64,000 nt of DNA, taken from positions 124,001 to 188,000 of the forward strand of contig JBAMDO010000035.1 of assembly GCA_037074765.1 (NCBI GenBank), written 5' to 3'. Source of the DNA: Mansonella perstans (Eukaryota; Nematoda; Chromadorea; Rhabditida; Onchocercidae). Made by a program: the position numbers and the translations under genes. The stretch's first letter is position 1. Each line of letters begins with the position of its first letter. Of the stretch, positions 39,196-53,249 are shown piece by piece. The notes below the pieces were generated by a model. It saw only the letters and a program-made list of their open reading frames with translations. It was not told the DNA's origin and ran no database searches.

Positions 39196-39434
39196 TGTTT
39201 TTATCGAGATAAATGCATTTATTTTAGAATACATTTTATTTGAAATTTCAATGAATTTTACCTTCAAACTTGGTGTAGGATTTATTAATATATAACAGCT
39301 TATTCAACAGTTCATTTTTTTCAATCGATGTTTGATAAATCGCTTTTTTTTTCAGGAGGAGATATCCATTTCATCCCGATTCATGCATTTCATTTGACTA
39401 CTTATGCTAACAAAAATACTGTACACCGATTAAA

Positions 39435-42400
39435 ATGACATCAAAATTGTCGTCATCAAAAGAACCAATCCACAGTGGTCATTTTATGACTTCCAATCCG
39501 CATAGTGATGAATTGCTACCTGATGAGGAAGTTGTTGGTGTTTGGTTTTTTGTAGTGATGAAAAAAATATCAAGTTTTGGTTAATTTTAGTTTAATCATT
39601 AGTTTTGAATTTAATTACTCATTTAGTGATAAAAATTGATGAAGGGGAAAAAAGTAATTAGCATTATCAAATTTGGGAGGAAGTTAAAATTGTTATGCAA
39701 TTACTGTTAATTTAGCATCACAATAATAACTTTAATTGGTTGGTTACAACAATATCAAATGAACGATGATTAAGATACTGTCAGCAACTAGTTCTCTGAC
39801 TAAAATTAAATTCTCATATTTCTGTTCTTTTGATTTCTCCAGTTTTTTTTCTTCAGTTTTGTAGAAATCTTTAAGTACAACTTAAGAGTTCTTGGAAATT
39901 TTGTCACTAAATTTCATTCATGAGAAAAAAGGGAAAAAATGTAAATATTTGAACAAAATAGGGAAAGGGAGAAGCAAGTCTTTTGAATGCATAGTTTCAT
40001 CAAGCATACTGTTCGTCTTCAACTCAAATTGTTTCGTTAAGCTGTGTGATAATTACTGTTTGAAACTAATTCAAGTGATCTTATGATAATTTGCAAAAAA
40101 TTAAAAAAAACTTATGATAATTTCTAAAAAATTATATAGTGATTTTTTTTGTTCCCTTATCTAACAAGCAAAAAGCAATGAGCCATGGATTTTCGATATT
40201 TTATACCATATTTTATTTAAATTTAATATATAGTTCTTTTTGCAGGTAGTAGTTGAGGATGTTGTTGTTGAGAATATGCAAGATGCTGAGCAAAAAGATG
40301 AAGGTTTACGCCACTTGAGTGTTCAAGTAAGTTTACTACAAATCGTTTGATTTTAATTCATGTCGAAACGGGTGAGGCGAATTTTCAGTTTCTATAGTAT
40401 CACCACGGAAACTTTGTTAAGCAGATGTTATCTTCATCAATATTAAAATCAGAAAGGCAGTTTCATTTCAGCAATCAGTTTACACAATCTTCTGTAAAAG
40501 CTAAATTAATTTGTTGTGCTGATTGCTTTTTGATGTTTGATGTCTGTTACTGTGATTTATGTTTTGATAGGTTGAAATAGATGATTGAACAGCTGTCATT
40601 GAACGGTGATTGAAATGATATCATTTAATTTTTTTCCACTTGCACTATTGAAATACTAATTCAAAAAACATATCTTTTCTGATATTCTCTTCTACTGTAT
40701 ATTTTCATAAGCCTTCTTTTTTTAATATTCGAAAAGAGTGCTTCAAAGAATAGCAGTCATTTTGAACAAAATGAGAATAATTTGATTCAAGTTAATAGAT
40801 AGAATGAACATTGATTAGTTTGTGGGAAATTTTGTTTAAAACATTTTGAACTTTTGTGCACTCTTATAGAATATGAAGCCATCTTCAGTTAAGTTTCTTG
40901 TAACCGAAAGGTTGTGTAGGTTATGTGATTTCAACGTGGCTTTTATGAATTATTATTTTTGAAATATTTTATCTTTATTTTTTGAAAAGACAAAAATTAC
41001 TTGAATCATTTTAGGATGAAAAACCGGTTACTTTTTATAAATTTGGTCCAAAAAGGACGCAATCAATAGCGATCGATGTATCTTTGAATAAATTGAACAA
41101 ATGCATCAAAGTGGCTTATAAGTTAGCTCTTTTTTCTTTTTTAGAGAAATGATTTTGCTACAATCATATTGTATACATCAAAATCGGTTTCGGTGCACTG
41201 CGAGCAATCCGTAAGATAATTGCTTTTCGCATTTGTACCGTACATAATTTTTTTGAGTAATTTTAGGAAGTATGTTTTTAAAATTGGTTGATAAGTGTAC
41301 TGCAGGGATGCTAATAATGATCGTAACAAGCTGATCGTATATGACTTCCATCTAATTAGCAGTGATTTATGCATTAAATGATTTATGCATTTGGTGAGCA
41401 CCTATTGAAAGGTTTTTAAGATGAAATGTCAATAAAATTCTATCCATTCAAAGCTGGAGAAAATAAAACTAAGGCTTCATAACCAAACATTTGTAAAGGA
41501 GTTGTTTAGCCAGTGATAATTTAACTGATTATTAATCAGTGCATCAAATTGGTGTTTTATTGATCATTCGTTTATGAAGGAACATCACATGACGAGGATA
41601 TTCCCATCCGCGGTATGTAGTAATTATGATTCAGGAAATATTAACCGGGAATATTTTTCATTTCTGATTAATCTTAATCAATACATACTCGTTATCTAAA
41701 ATAAGCTTTTCTTCTATTACTTTGATTAGAAAGCTCTTTTTGTCGATCAGGTAAGCCAACAAATTGCCAGCTTATTTCCATCTCTTTTCATTATTTGAGA
41801 ATAGAATTTATTCGGCTTTCTTTTTTTTTTTTCATAAACAGTTCATAAACATATTTTACAAACTGTAAATTTTACAAATTAATTAATTGAAGATATCACG
41901 ATGAATTCCTTTTTAAATATTTTTTACCAGGTCTTTTATTATCTATATTCTACAGCATAGTAATGCTCGTTAGGTAATGATTATGTTAGAATAATGATAA
42001 AACAGAAGAAAATGCTTAAAATTAATTCTCATTCTATCCTATTTCATTGTTATAAAATATGATAGTGTAATGTGGGACTGAAAATTAGTTGAATAAGGTT
42101 GAAATTTCTAATAAAGAATCTTCTAGCAGTAGTGATTTTAGAAAGATGGGAATAGAGTGAATGTGATCAAATGATTCTAGAACTAATATTAATTTGGCCG
42201 AAACAATTTGATAAATGAGAAATTTTTCGAATTCTTTCTAGAAATGTTAACATAATAGCTTTGTAGTTGTTTTGTAGTATACATTAATGCCATCAGTGCA
42301 GAAATATTTCGGCTAATTAATTTTCGCTGACTTAATTATAGTAAAATGACAACACCGAAGTGGAAAGATTTCAAAGGGTTACGATTACATTGGAAACAAC

Positions 42401-45400
42401 GAATACGTTTAAACAATGTTATCTGGCGAGCCTACTATATGGAATGTATGTTTGCCGAGAGTTTATTTTTATATGCTCATAGACAAACAAAATTACGATG
42501 AAAATAGAAGGACAGCATGGGCAGTTCTCATTAGATATTATTATATCTTCTTGGATGTTTCCTTCAATTGATAGTAGCTAAAATTTTAAAGTAGCATGTG
42601 ATAACTATTTGATGCTTTTAGTTGCTATGTACTGAAACATTTCTTCGTTAAATTTCCGTTTCAGTCCGAAGACCTGATAAGGTCAAATCTAAAAGAATGC
42701 CTTATTGTTATTTCACTGTACCAGACGATGATTCTACACAAGTCAGAATTACGGTAAATTTTAATATTTATTTGATGCAGTGAACTTATGGATAGTAAAA
42801 TTTTAGAGATGAAACTTACTGATTATCAGCATCATTGACGCTGATAATTAATTTTATTGCATCATAAAAAGGAATTTTTTTCCGTCCTTCATTACTTGCC
42901 TGAATTCTCGTTTATCAAAATTATCAGGGCACCGTTTTGGAAGGGATGTACTGGAAAAAAAGTATGGATGCACTGAAAGCTCAATATAAACGGTGGCGTT
43001 ATTTAAGAACACGACGAAAAGGGCGACGCAGGGTACTTCTTCTTTACAGCATTTTTTTATTTTACCCTTCTGAATTTCAAATGAATACAGACTTCCAATA
43101 CTGACACTTTTTAAGGAATTGAAGATTGACCGAATATCGAAAGTTGTTGATGATGACCATGATGATGATGATTTTGAGAGAAAAAGAGATAAATGGAAAA
43201 AGACAATGAATGAAATATCAGAAATTGATAAGTGAAATGAATTTAGGGTATCAGTTGGAATCAAGAGATCAGTTTTGTCCCACAGTTATCGGTGGATAAT
43301 CCGATGCCAAAAAACTTATCCATCGAGCAACCAGATACGGTTGATTTAGATAATGAATTCACGGATACACTTTTTGCTAGCCTTATGCAGCCACATACAT
43401 TTCGAAATCCAAAGGAAATAAGTGCGTTTTAAAATCTTATCAAATTCATTTATGCTTAACCCTTTTTTTAGATTCCATCGCTTGTTAATGATACAGAAAT
43501 GAGTGGGGAAAGGAAGTGTCTTCGTTTTCAATAAAACATTTTGTCGTGCTGAAATATGAAATGATTTTTAATTTTTCATAAGATTTTTCTTTTGAAAAGT
43601 TAGCCAACAGACTTTGATTGGTAAAAAATGTAAATAAGATTTTTGCTTATTAGAAGTAAAGAAAACGAGTGATTGATTAATTTGATGTTAAACTTTTAAT
43701 TATTATTTAGCACAAAGATGTAATGCTGATGTGATGCAACCCGGATTATTGTCCCTACAGCCAAGTATCGAAGAAATCATGGCATCGCTTGGTGAGCCAA
43801 GTCTTTTCTATGCATAATACGCAGTATTAATTTTTGCCGTCATAAAAACGAATGATTGATAGCACAATTTAAAAAATGACATGAAACAGATGATATGATG
43901 TCAGAACAATAACCATATCATCAATGTAGTCAGATAAGAACTACATTGATTAAACTAAATCACTGAAATTAGATATATTATTTTTATAAATGTTATCAGA
44001 TCAATAAGTCATTGTTATCGTAAAAGTGATTATAATTCTTAAAAATATTTGAATTAAATGGCAATCACAGCAATGAAACGTTTGCTGTTTTTTCAGTTTT
44101 CATATTTGACATAACTTTCTTGCAGATCCACCAGAGCAATTGTTCGATGAAATTGGAAATTGTAATACACCAAATGTTACACCAACTTCACTTTGTGCAT
44201 CAAAAGAATATGAGACAACTTTCCGTAACTTTCCGAATCCAACGCAAAAACCAGCAAGACATTCGTCAAGTATACAGTCATCGTCAGAAATCCTTCTTAC
44301 TAATTCTCCTGCACCAACATATTCGCAGGTATTTTTTTTTTCGATAAATGTGCATTATCTAGGAGTAGCTATCAAATTACCATTATACCTGAATTTCACT
44401 GATCCCACCTTAAATAGCTTAATCAAAGAAGGCCGAAAATATATACGTTATTTTCTTGTTCAATTCAAATTTAGGATTTGTATTTCATAGGCAGCGTACG
44501 AGCAGCGTACTTTGATTGCTACTACAGTGCCTTGTACGACCGATTCATCTAGTTTGGATTATGTACCGCAGTTCCTCACAACCACTATGCAATTCTGTTC
44601 ATCAGTTCTACCAAATAGGACATTGTGGATGAATTTTCCATCCAATGCTACTCCAGCCTTGCTTAGCACCTCAACCTCACCTGTTGTGCATAGCCCATCT
44701 AGTTCTAGTACCACTGGCGTTTTATCTGTTAACAGCCCGAAAAGTATATCTTCATTACCTTTTGTTGAAACCCTCGCCAATAGTTCTAGTAAAGATTCAT
44801 TAGAGGTTTTTCCAACTTCAACTGATACCTTGAAGCTCCAAACCGAAAGATGGAATGTTGCGGGACCAAGTTCTTTACCATCTCATGGGATTGCTACGGA
44901 CTCAACGGAGCATGCAATTTGGAAGGTTACTTTTTTAAAAAATTTGCACTTTTTTGTGTCAAAATTTCAATACACAATGAATTCCTTTCTAAAGAATTTG
45001 CAATTTCAAATTCTGCTGACATGCTAAAATGAGCTGTTAGCTGAGTAAAGTTAAATAATTCGTATTTTTCGCTTAAACAATGAACTTGAGCTTTCAGCAA
45101 TTACCATCAACCACAAATATAGCTGGCCTTATGGTATCACGACCCCTTTATCACCAGCAAAACAGTCAAATGACGCCGAGATTAACCGTAACATCGTCAT
45201 ATGAACGAATTACTACTCTTCTCCCCGCTAGTATAACATCGGTTAAACAGGAACATGAGAAAGATGAGCGAATCCATCGTATTCAAAAGTATGGTATACT
45301 CTTTTACTAATAGTACTGGTAAAAATTTACTGAGAAAACAATTAGATTAAAATAGTGCGTTCCTAAATTTCACCTATATTTGAAAGAATTGATATTCTTT

Positions 45401-47155
45401 CAAATTTCTTGCCATCATAAGGAGAAAAGGTAATATTGTTGGATGGAGCATTTTAAAAAATACGAACGATAATCAATAAGTGTAGGATTAAATTAGTAAA
45501 TCTAAACTAAAACTATGTTATTCAAAAGCAGAAAATGTTATGAAAAGTTTATCAAAACAGAAAAGAACTGCATGTAACATAATTGAAATTGAGAAGTACT
45601 GCAAAAAAAAAGGCAGTTGAACTGATATTATTGAAAAGTGAACTACTATTTCACAACAGAATATTTAATTTAATTCTTTGTAGTTTTAATTTTGTTCAGA
45701 AAAACTTTCATCAAAGAAGTTCTTGTTAAGACGTGGCTGTAGGAGTGTCGCGGCAGATAGTACGATTGAACCGGTGGAAAGGAAACGTATTTTGCATTTA
45801 AATGCTGAACAAAATAGGTTGAGTTTTTATTTCATAAGCATCTAGTAGATAACCTTGTAAGATTAACTGTGATTTTTCACTATCTTGATGAGTTCGAGAA
45901 TGTGCTGCATACGTGATTTTGCGTTTAAATCGTTAAAATTTAAATTTTATATGTAAGTTTCAACCACAATTTATTTATTATCAATCACATCAAATTTGTT
46001 ACTCAGAGTTGTTATTTCCAAAAATGTGAACCATATGAAATTTTCCGGTTTTAGACGTTTTGCATTGAAAGATGGATTTGAACAGCTGGTAAATTCCCTG
46101 CCAAATTTGCACGGGCGTGGTGCAAAACCAACAAATGCTATCATTTTAACATGGGCAGCTGAACGTATACGGCAACTGAAAATAGAAATTGTAGTTAATG
46201 AAGAAAAAAGAAAACAATTGAAACAAAGCATACAACGATTAAACGATAAAATTGCGTTAGTATTTTTTTTTTTTGTCTCTTATATTTGTTGAAATTAAAA
46301 ATTTAGAAGAAAGTTTTTGCAGAATTTGATTTACAACAAATGTTTTTTTTGTTTAAATTTAAATTAATGTCACTAATTGGTTATATCTGTGTGCGATAAT
46401 TTGATTTCTTCCTATTCATCTATTAAGCAACACTTAAGCGTTGTTAAAAAACACTTCACTTCTTTTCATTTATTTCTTTATGCACATGTGCAGTCTGGAG
46501 TTACAGCATTTCTAATCAAATATGAGAACTTTAGAAAATTTCAGTTAGGAGCAGTTCAAAATTTACTTCTATTTTACAGTTCACTTCAAGCCTCTTTGCC
46601 GTCATCATCGCGAACTGCCGTATGTACGGTAAGTCAGAAAGCTGAAATGGAACAATTTCTGGAACGATATACAAAAGAAGTAGCGCGTCAGGATTGCCGT
46701 TTTTGGATTGTAAGTTTTGCAAGCACTCGATTTTCGCAATATATTTTTGTAAATACTATTTTAAATAAAAGCCTGCACTACCTTCAGTAGTCTATTTATG
46801 TGGTAAATGAAGACGACGAGATTACATCACATATAAGAGCATAGTCGGATAAATACAGGTACTTGTTGCCGTGTTTGATTTTGTTGGTATCGTAGAAGTT
46901 GTTGTTAAACAGAAGTGAAATTTTTAGATGGCCAAAATGATGCAACCATTGATGGATGCATTGATCGAAAGACTTAGTCAGCTACCGTCGGATCGGGTTT
47001 TAGCTGAAACGAGAGACTGGTTGAAAGCAAATTTCCAATTATCCACCGTGAGAGCGAACGCTTCATCCATGTTAGTTTATTTGGCAACACATACCGGTGT
47101 GTTCAACGATCCAAATGCATTGCAAGAATATATTCAAAGGGAATTATCACAGTAA
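39435..47155 (+). CDS. mml-1: Mondo/ChREBP-family bHLH-zip transcription factor
   Basis: With an Mlx partner, Mondo proteins bind paired CACGTG boxes and respond to sugar phosphate. Sixteen exons: 39435-39530, 40246-40326, 41015-41121, 42342-42445, 42665-42753, 42928-43032, 43116-43142 (tentative), 43247-43421, 43711-43791, 44126-44328, 44491-44925, 45098-45293, 45700-45817, 46055-46255, 46580-46709 and 46928-47155 (about 791 residues). The N-terminal Mondo conserved regions appear at about residues 60-200 (TFYKFGPKRTQSIAIDVSLN, WKDFKGLRLHWKQRIRLNNV, GTVLEGMYWKK). Next come FTDTLFASL and NADVMQPGLLSLQPSIEEIM, both family signatures, then a long Ser/Thr/Pro-rich part. The bHLH-zip begins at about 592 (ERKRILHLNAEQNRRRFALK), and the C-terminal localisation domain contains WLKANFQLSTVR. 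The boundary around 43116-43247 and the donor at 45293 were chosen by phase and are the weak points. The symbol is by analogy with C. elegans. Confidence 0.93.
45378..45405. repeat. Perfect 12-bp hairpin in a Mondo intron
   Basis: ATTTGAAAGAAT at 45378-45389 and ATTCTTTCAAAT at 45394-45405 are exact reverse complements with a 4-base TGAT loop. The position is about 85 bp downstream of the inferred donor at 45293. A hairpin here could bring splice sites closer or be chance in A+T-rich sequence. Confidence 0.6.
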
Positions 47156-48417
47156 TAACTGTGATTCACAGTGTGATCATATCACAGGTTCAATTTCTAA
47201 ACAGTGTTAGTCGTGCAGTATAAGGTCTTTAAAGACAGTAGTTTAATAGTATAACCGAATCCGCTAGAGATTATTTTAGTTAATGATAGTTAAATGATCG
47301 TTATTTTCGTAACAAAGAATGTTAGTAATTTTTTTTCATCTTCATTAACATTTTGTTGCTATCGTTATAGTCAGGTTGCGTATATTTTTCACTTTAATAT
47401 CATGTTGTCTTACTGATGCTGTTGGATTTCGAGAATCAAACTTGAAAATGATTGGTGCCAGTTTTTTGTCCAAGCAGTGAATTCAATTTTATCTCTGCAG
47501 AGGAAATTATTATTATCGGAATTCTGAAACATTCAGTTGTCACCAAGCCTGGATGAAGCAATTGTCTTGAATCCATTGTCTTTGACATTAGTGTGAGAAT
47601 TTCTGAAGGGAAAAGGTTACTTTATATGTTCAATATGTTTGTCCAATTTGCACTTTTTCTTATGCTTGAAAATAGTCACTTCTTTTTTAAAAACATTTCG
47701 TCCTTTCTGAAAAAGATTCTAAATATTGGGTATGGCTAACTTATTTATTCTTTTTCATATTTTTTTCTCAAATGTTTTGCATATTCCATTGTACCTCACC
47801 AGTTCAATCAGTCAATCAGTTAAAGCCTTTTTGTACAAAATTTCAATTTTGACAACCTCGACATTATCTCCATCATTTATCACTAATCACATCTTATTAC
47901 TTTCAAATTCAGATCAGTTAAAAATCATAGTTCATATTCAAATAATTCGGATTAAATCACATACTGTTCATAGTCCCAGCACACCTACTTCAAAAAGGTA
48001 AAATGATGTCGCAACCTTTCAGTCTTTATTTGGAGCTCTCAAAATATCTTCCTATATCACCATACAATGGTGGTACACAGTACCCTAACATTCTTGAAAC
48101 TACAGTAATTTTGGCAGCTGCAATGTTGCGATGGATAAATACTTTATTGGTATATACTGTTTATGAAAAAAAAATTAAGATGGAATGAGTAATTTATCCG
48201 CTTGATGCGGTTGAAAGTAGTTGTCGTATATTTGCTGTTAGTGTTGTACTTCGTGCTGTCAACAGTCTAATACTGTTAGTATCTTTCGTTTGCACCTCCT
48301 TAATGCTTTGTAAGACATCCAGAAGTGATTTAAGCATCTGTAACAGATGATTTAATCTAGTATTATAATTTTTGTTGTTTTTAATCAGATTATTTCAATA
48401 TCGATAAAATGATTTGA
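47156..48417. other. Intergenic region between convergent genes
   Basis: This 1.26-kb stretch lies between the stop of the Mondo gene (plus strand) and the stop of the next gene (minus strand). It presumably holds both 3' untranslated regions. Plus-strand open frames near 47726-48188 have no family resemblance and no splice context. No strong shared signal is visible beyond A+T-rich sequence. Confidence 0.5.
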
Positions 48418-50576
48418 TCATATTTCCAACTGAAATAAAAACAATTTGAGTTGCTAATTCCGGAATTAACCTGTAATCTTTCACTGACTCAGCGAAGTAT
48501 ATTTACCTGTTCAGTTTTTGTGGCCGTTAATTGTGCTTGAAAGATACAATTTGATTTTTGAATCATTCGTTCCGATATGTAAGTTACTTTTTCAGCTGCT
48601 TCCAATACTTCGCTGACAATTTGTGAAAAATATTTCCCATTTACATTATCGTATATTTCAGTTAACATTGTCTGCAATTACATATTGTACTGCACCGGAT
48701 GTAATTGTATGACGACAACTTAGGCGTACTGTGCATTATCTTCATGCTATTTGCTGACTGAGAATTTGAAAAAGTGAAAAGGAAAAAAAACGGAAAGGTA
48801 GATCCAACAAGCATTTGGCTAAATACTCAACAATTTTTTTTACACTCACTCTGGATATTTTGACTAAAGCGAAAAAGCGAAATCTCTTGAAATATAACTG
48901 CTCCTTCAAGAAGCTTGATTTTATATTAGATGATAAATATTTCAGCTGTCAGGTTTTCGTCCCAGTCCCACAAGTCTTCGAAACTTAATTAATTGCATTA
49001 TTTCATTTTTTTTTTTAGAAATTTTGAAAGATTTATCCAACTCATTTCTATTTTTCCTCTTAATCCGAAATTGTTGAAAAACAAACTTTACAAGCGCTAG
49101 CAAGCTTTTGACTTTCCCTTAATAGTTCAATCTTTTCAATTTCGCAGTCGAACGATTTCTTCGGTGACTGATTCGGCAAATCATTCATAGTTTTTTCAAT
49201 TCGTTTTCGTAATTTTTCTACTCTGAAAAATATTTTAAAATTTTCTTAAATTTTGGAGTCCTTAATTTTACGTTACCTATTTCATCTTTGAAAAATCTAT
49301 TCAAAAGTTCTTTTAGGAATTTCCGAAAAAAATTTCCTGCTTTTTTTCATAATCTCAAAATCATCAATTTGAGAAAAAGTCATACTAAAAAGACAAAGTA
49401 TAACATTTTGATAACAAAAGATTGAAAAAATTTTGCAACTTTTCATCAACATCATGGAAATTTATCTGTCCTGAATTTTCCGCTAGCTCATTTTCTGGCA
49501 CTCTTTTCAGCTCAGTGCATTTGATATCTGCAACAGCACTCTTGATAGTAGGACGACGTCGATTACTGTATGTATCAATTAAACTTGTTGGTGATGAACG
49601 GTCCTTCTTGGTAGGATGATTTAGTTTTTCCACTGACATAGAATGTTTTCGCCTGGAAAAGTAATATAAATATTAATGCTTTTATAGAATATGGAAAAAA
49701 TGTGAAGTAAACGAACTAAAGAATTATTAGCTTAGTTTAATTACACTATGAGCAGTAATTAAATAAAACCATTTCATAAAATCTGCTTGATCCTAGTGAA
49801 CTTCTAGCAGTCAATCTTAAAAAGAATAATAGACCTTTAAATATCACAATAGCTAAAGCTAACTTGGGATATATTTACTCATTAACGGAATCATTGTGAA
49901 GATGGTGAAAAGTATTCCATATAATTAAGTGAATGGACGAAAATGGTTCAGAAGTCTAACTATATCTATATTTGCCTTTCATGCTAACAACGACCGCATG
50001 GTTTCGATATTGCTTTTTTTTTTGATTCTTCTAACAACATTTATTGAAATATTTTGAAATATCTAGGATATAACAGTCAGCTGGCAGAAAAGGTTACAAT
50101 TTTTGGAAATTTTTTTCAAAGCTGTAACTTTCCTGTAATTCACATCTGAAAATTGCATGATTTCATGAGAGCACATTTAGTTACAATGGAATTTTCTTTA
50201 TTTTTAAGAACTTCTCTAAAGTTCGACGAATTGTACAAAGCAAAATGCAGGAAAGATGTAAATAAATAAATAACATGAATTCCTAATTAACTAATTGAAA
50301 TTCCATTTCATTTCATTTCGGTAACGGCATTTGTTAAAATTTATAGCAGAATCCCAATGTTACTTATATCCAAAAATTGTAGAAACTGATAAGAATTCAT
50401 ATGCACGAATATTGCATATGTTTATTGTTTTTCTGTAGGAAACTCAATGAACAGATTACTGGAATTAGAAAATAAAATCGAGAATCCGGTTACTTTTCCA
50501 TTTCACCGGCGAAACTCTCGAGTCCGGTGAATTTTGCCAGTGTTACATGCCTGATGTGCACGCGTTCATCGCTATC
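48418..50576 (-). CDS. Unrecognised gene with helical C-terminus (last five exons)
   Basis: Five exons join in phase: 50576-50494, 49652-49440, 49222-49087, 48671-48507 and 48429-48418 (TGA). Together they encode about 202 residues. The first piece (DSDERVHIRHVTLAKFTGLE) is followed by a basic, Ser/Pro-rich linker (KHSMSVEKLNHPTKKDRSSP; SLIDTYSNRRRPT). The last 100 or so residues are continuous charged and hydrophobic helix, including VEKLRKRIEKTMNDL, IEKIELLRESQKLASACK and SQIVSEVLEAAEKVTYISER, suggesting a four-helix or coiled-coil module of the kind found in adaptor proteins. I do not recognise the family. Four consecutive phase matches and good CAG acceptors support a real gene; the donor at 49440 (GTTGCA) is weak. 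The 5' part must lie to the right. It converges tail to tail on the Mondo gene. Confidence 0.65.
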
Positions 50577-53249
50577 CTGGAAACAGTTGAAACTTACTCT
50601 TAGAATAAATCTGGAAGTGAAGAGGGAAACTATAATTGCAATAAATCAAAAGTAAGGAAGGAAAACTACTAGAAAAATAATAAATCAAAACAAAAGAAAA
50701 TGTTCCTTCTAATAAATCAGAAAAAGAAAAATTGAAAGTGGAAGCTAAAATGGCACTTCTAAATTTCAAATCTTCCAGAAGACATTTTTAAACTAACGAA
50801 CAACCATTATCACAAGTCAAAGTTCATTTGAATATGCTAAAAGAAAGTTTAATTTGGATGTGTCAACTTATCTTACTTACCAAATTCATTTTGAAATATC
50901 CAAAGTTAAATCATCCAACAAATCACTTTTTTGAACAATAGTGAGAGAAATTTATTGGTTAGATTATTAAAATTTCCTAAACTTTCCATTCTTTTTCGTT
51001 TCAAACTTCCATTAATATTCAATCCTGTCAAGAAATTCCCTTTGATTTATTCAAACTTTTTTCTCTTTTTCTTCCCTCGTCCTTTTCTTGTTCCCTTTTT
51101 CACTTCGTCCTGTCTTTTTCCCATTTCTTCTCTTGCCTTCTCCATTTTCCCTTCCTTTCCCAAAATTGAAACGTATATGTTGTATTCGTCCTAATTTTAC
51201 ATAATTTCATTTTTTTTTATTGAATATTCTTCTCCCTTGGTGAAATGAAATTTAGAATGAAATGAAGTACGAAACTATCAAATTCTCAATGGTACTAACT
51301 AACTAGCTAGCTTTAAAATAATCATTGACTTTTGTGATAAATCAAATTTATTTTTCTCTTTTCTTTATCTAAAAGTGCAGAAAAAGACTTTGGAGACTTT
51401 TTTGTGTCCCCGAGAGAACGACAAATGTCAAATTTCTTAGTGTTCTTAAAACTTCCAAAAAACCAATCGAATGGTTCGAGAGCGAATAACTACTAACATC
51501 TAAGACATGAATTATTAAAGATAATGGATATCGCAAGAATGATTTCTTCCATATCTCTTTCAGCTTTTCCTTTTTTCTGGAAAATCTATGAGAAAAAATA
51601 TGAGGAAAATGAAAGATTTCAAGTTGCTAAAAGTGAACTTGAAATGAACTTCTTAAATAAGGCTTGTAACTTTTGTTACTCGCACTGATTTTGCACCAAA
51701 ATGGATTGCACATAAACAACTTAATTAGGCTTTGAAAGTAAGTAATTGTGATATGATTAACTATGGAAAAATTAACACTGAAAGATTTGATATTACAAAT
51801 GATAGCTCAGGAATCTAGGCTTACTCGACCAAGTTTACTCGCAAATTTGGTATAGTTTAGACTTGGCACATTTGCAATCTAACGCATGTAAGTGCGCGGA
51901 CAAGATTGGTAAAGTCTCTAATTGCTGAAAAAAGTAGTGGCTTGTAATGACACAGGTGTTAACACCCAAGTGCTATTCATTTATTAAGATTTCAAAAGTA
52001 TTATGAAAGCTTATAAGTTATTTTCGTAGTGCGAAATTTGGTGCTGCAGTATTACCATCTTTCTTGTTTACCTTTTTCTTCCTAAAATAATTTTGGAATA
52101 TTTGGAAATATCTGATTCTCGAAAAAGTTATAAACTGAATTGTATGATAAAATTATCACCGTAAGAAGAACTTTCAAAATGAACACAAAGTCTTCAAACT
52201 TCTTTGATTAGCAACATTTCAGCTTGGAGGAAATGAGAAAGGAATATTTTTTGATTCTGCAATGCATTCAAATGATCCAAGCTCGGAATCGTTTCTTCCG
52301 CTTCTAATAACAATAATACCAAAAGCAAATAATACCAAAATCACGTATAATCATTTCCGAAATTTTCAACAAAATAAATTGCAAACTTTTGATAATAATG
52401 AAGAAAGATATGAAATACCACCAAGAAATGTCTGCCGAAACGCTGACGATCATATTAGCTTTTGATTTTGGTCTGTTTGCATTTTATAATATATTTGGTC
52501 AGTAAACAAAACATTACCTCTCTTCAATTAATTTGATGTCAACAAACAAATTATCAAAATTAAACCTTCATAGATGTCAAAATTTGAATTTCTGGTTTCT
52601 TCTTATGCGCATAATCCTTCGAATTTTGCAATTCCTGAAATTTAGCTGGCAAAAGTTTAAACTTGCAGAAATTTTTCAATGCTTGGATTGTCTTTACAGA
52701 AGCAATTTTTTGACGTACTTCAGCATCCTGATAGTTATGGATGAATTTACTTCAGCTGATTTTAATTTTATGTATTTTTTGCAAACAGCGGCACAAGCTA
52801 AAAAGCATTTCGCAGGATATCAAATACCTATGAAATTTGAAACAAAGAATAACAAGTAAACTATCAATCATGAGAAGTGAATAAATAATTCACTACGGAA
52901 AGTACAACATCATTATTATTTAGTTATTTATAGGAAAGAAATGACACAAAGTTATATTTCTTCACTTTTTCTCGAAATACCTTTTTCCTAGTTTCTCGTT
53001 ATTTTTAAACATCGTTGATAAATTTAACATGAGAAATTTTAAGCAATCCAAATGCAGAAGTTTGTGTGATAGAAGTTAAAAGTCAAGAAAACTTGAAGGA
53101 AATAAGAAAAGCATTACTTTCAGCCTTATTCGATGATTGACATTCTTTAATTTTGATAGCTTATTCATGCTAATGGTAGGATAGGAGGTTATATCGGTCG
53201 TCTTGATATTGATTGAGTAGTGATGAAATTGGATAACGAGGTGAGAATT

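Larger units (their letters stand above)
33447..39434. other. Gene-poor 6-kb interval with microsatellite DNA
   Basis: No exon series could be built here on either strand. The interval holds an AAT trinucleotide array (about 34560-34850), a perfect hairpin at 35734-35758, a 30-bp tandem repeat at 39106-39195, and many A/T runs. A T-rich acceptor at about 39344-39356, 78 bp before the Mondo start codon, is a candidate trans-splice site for the next gene. Everything else is A+T-rich DNA without visible features. Confidence 0.5.

Noticed and set aside
52262..52859. Two plus-strand open frames (67 and 108 codons)
   Set aside because: No domain, no splice context, and composition like other background frames. 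They cannot be linked to each other.
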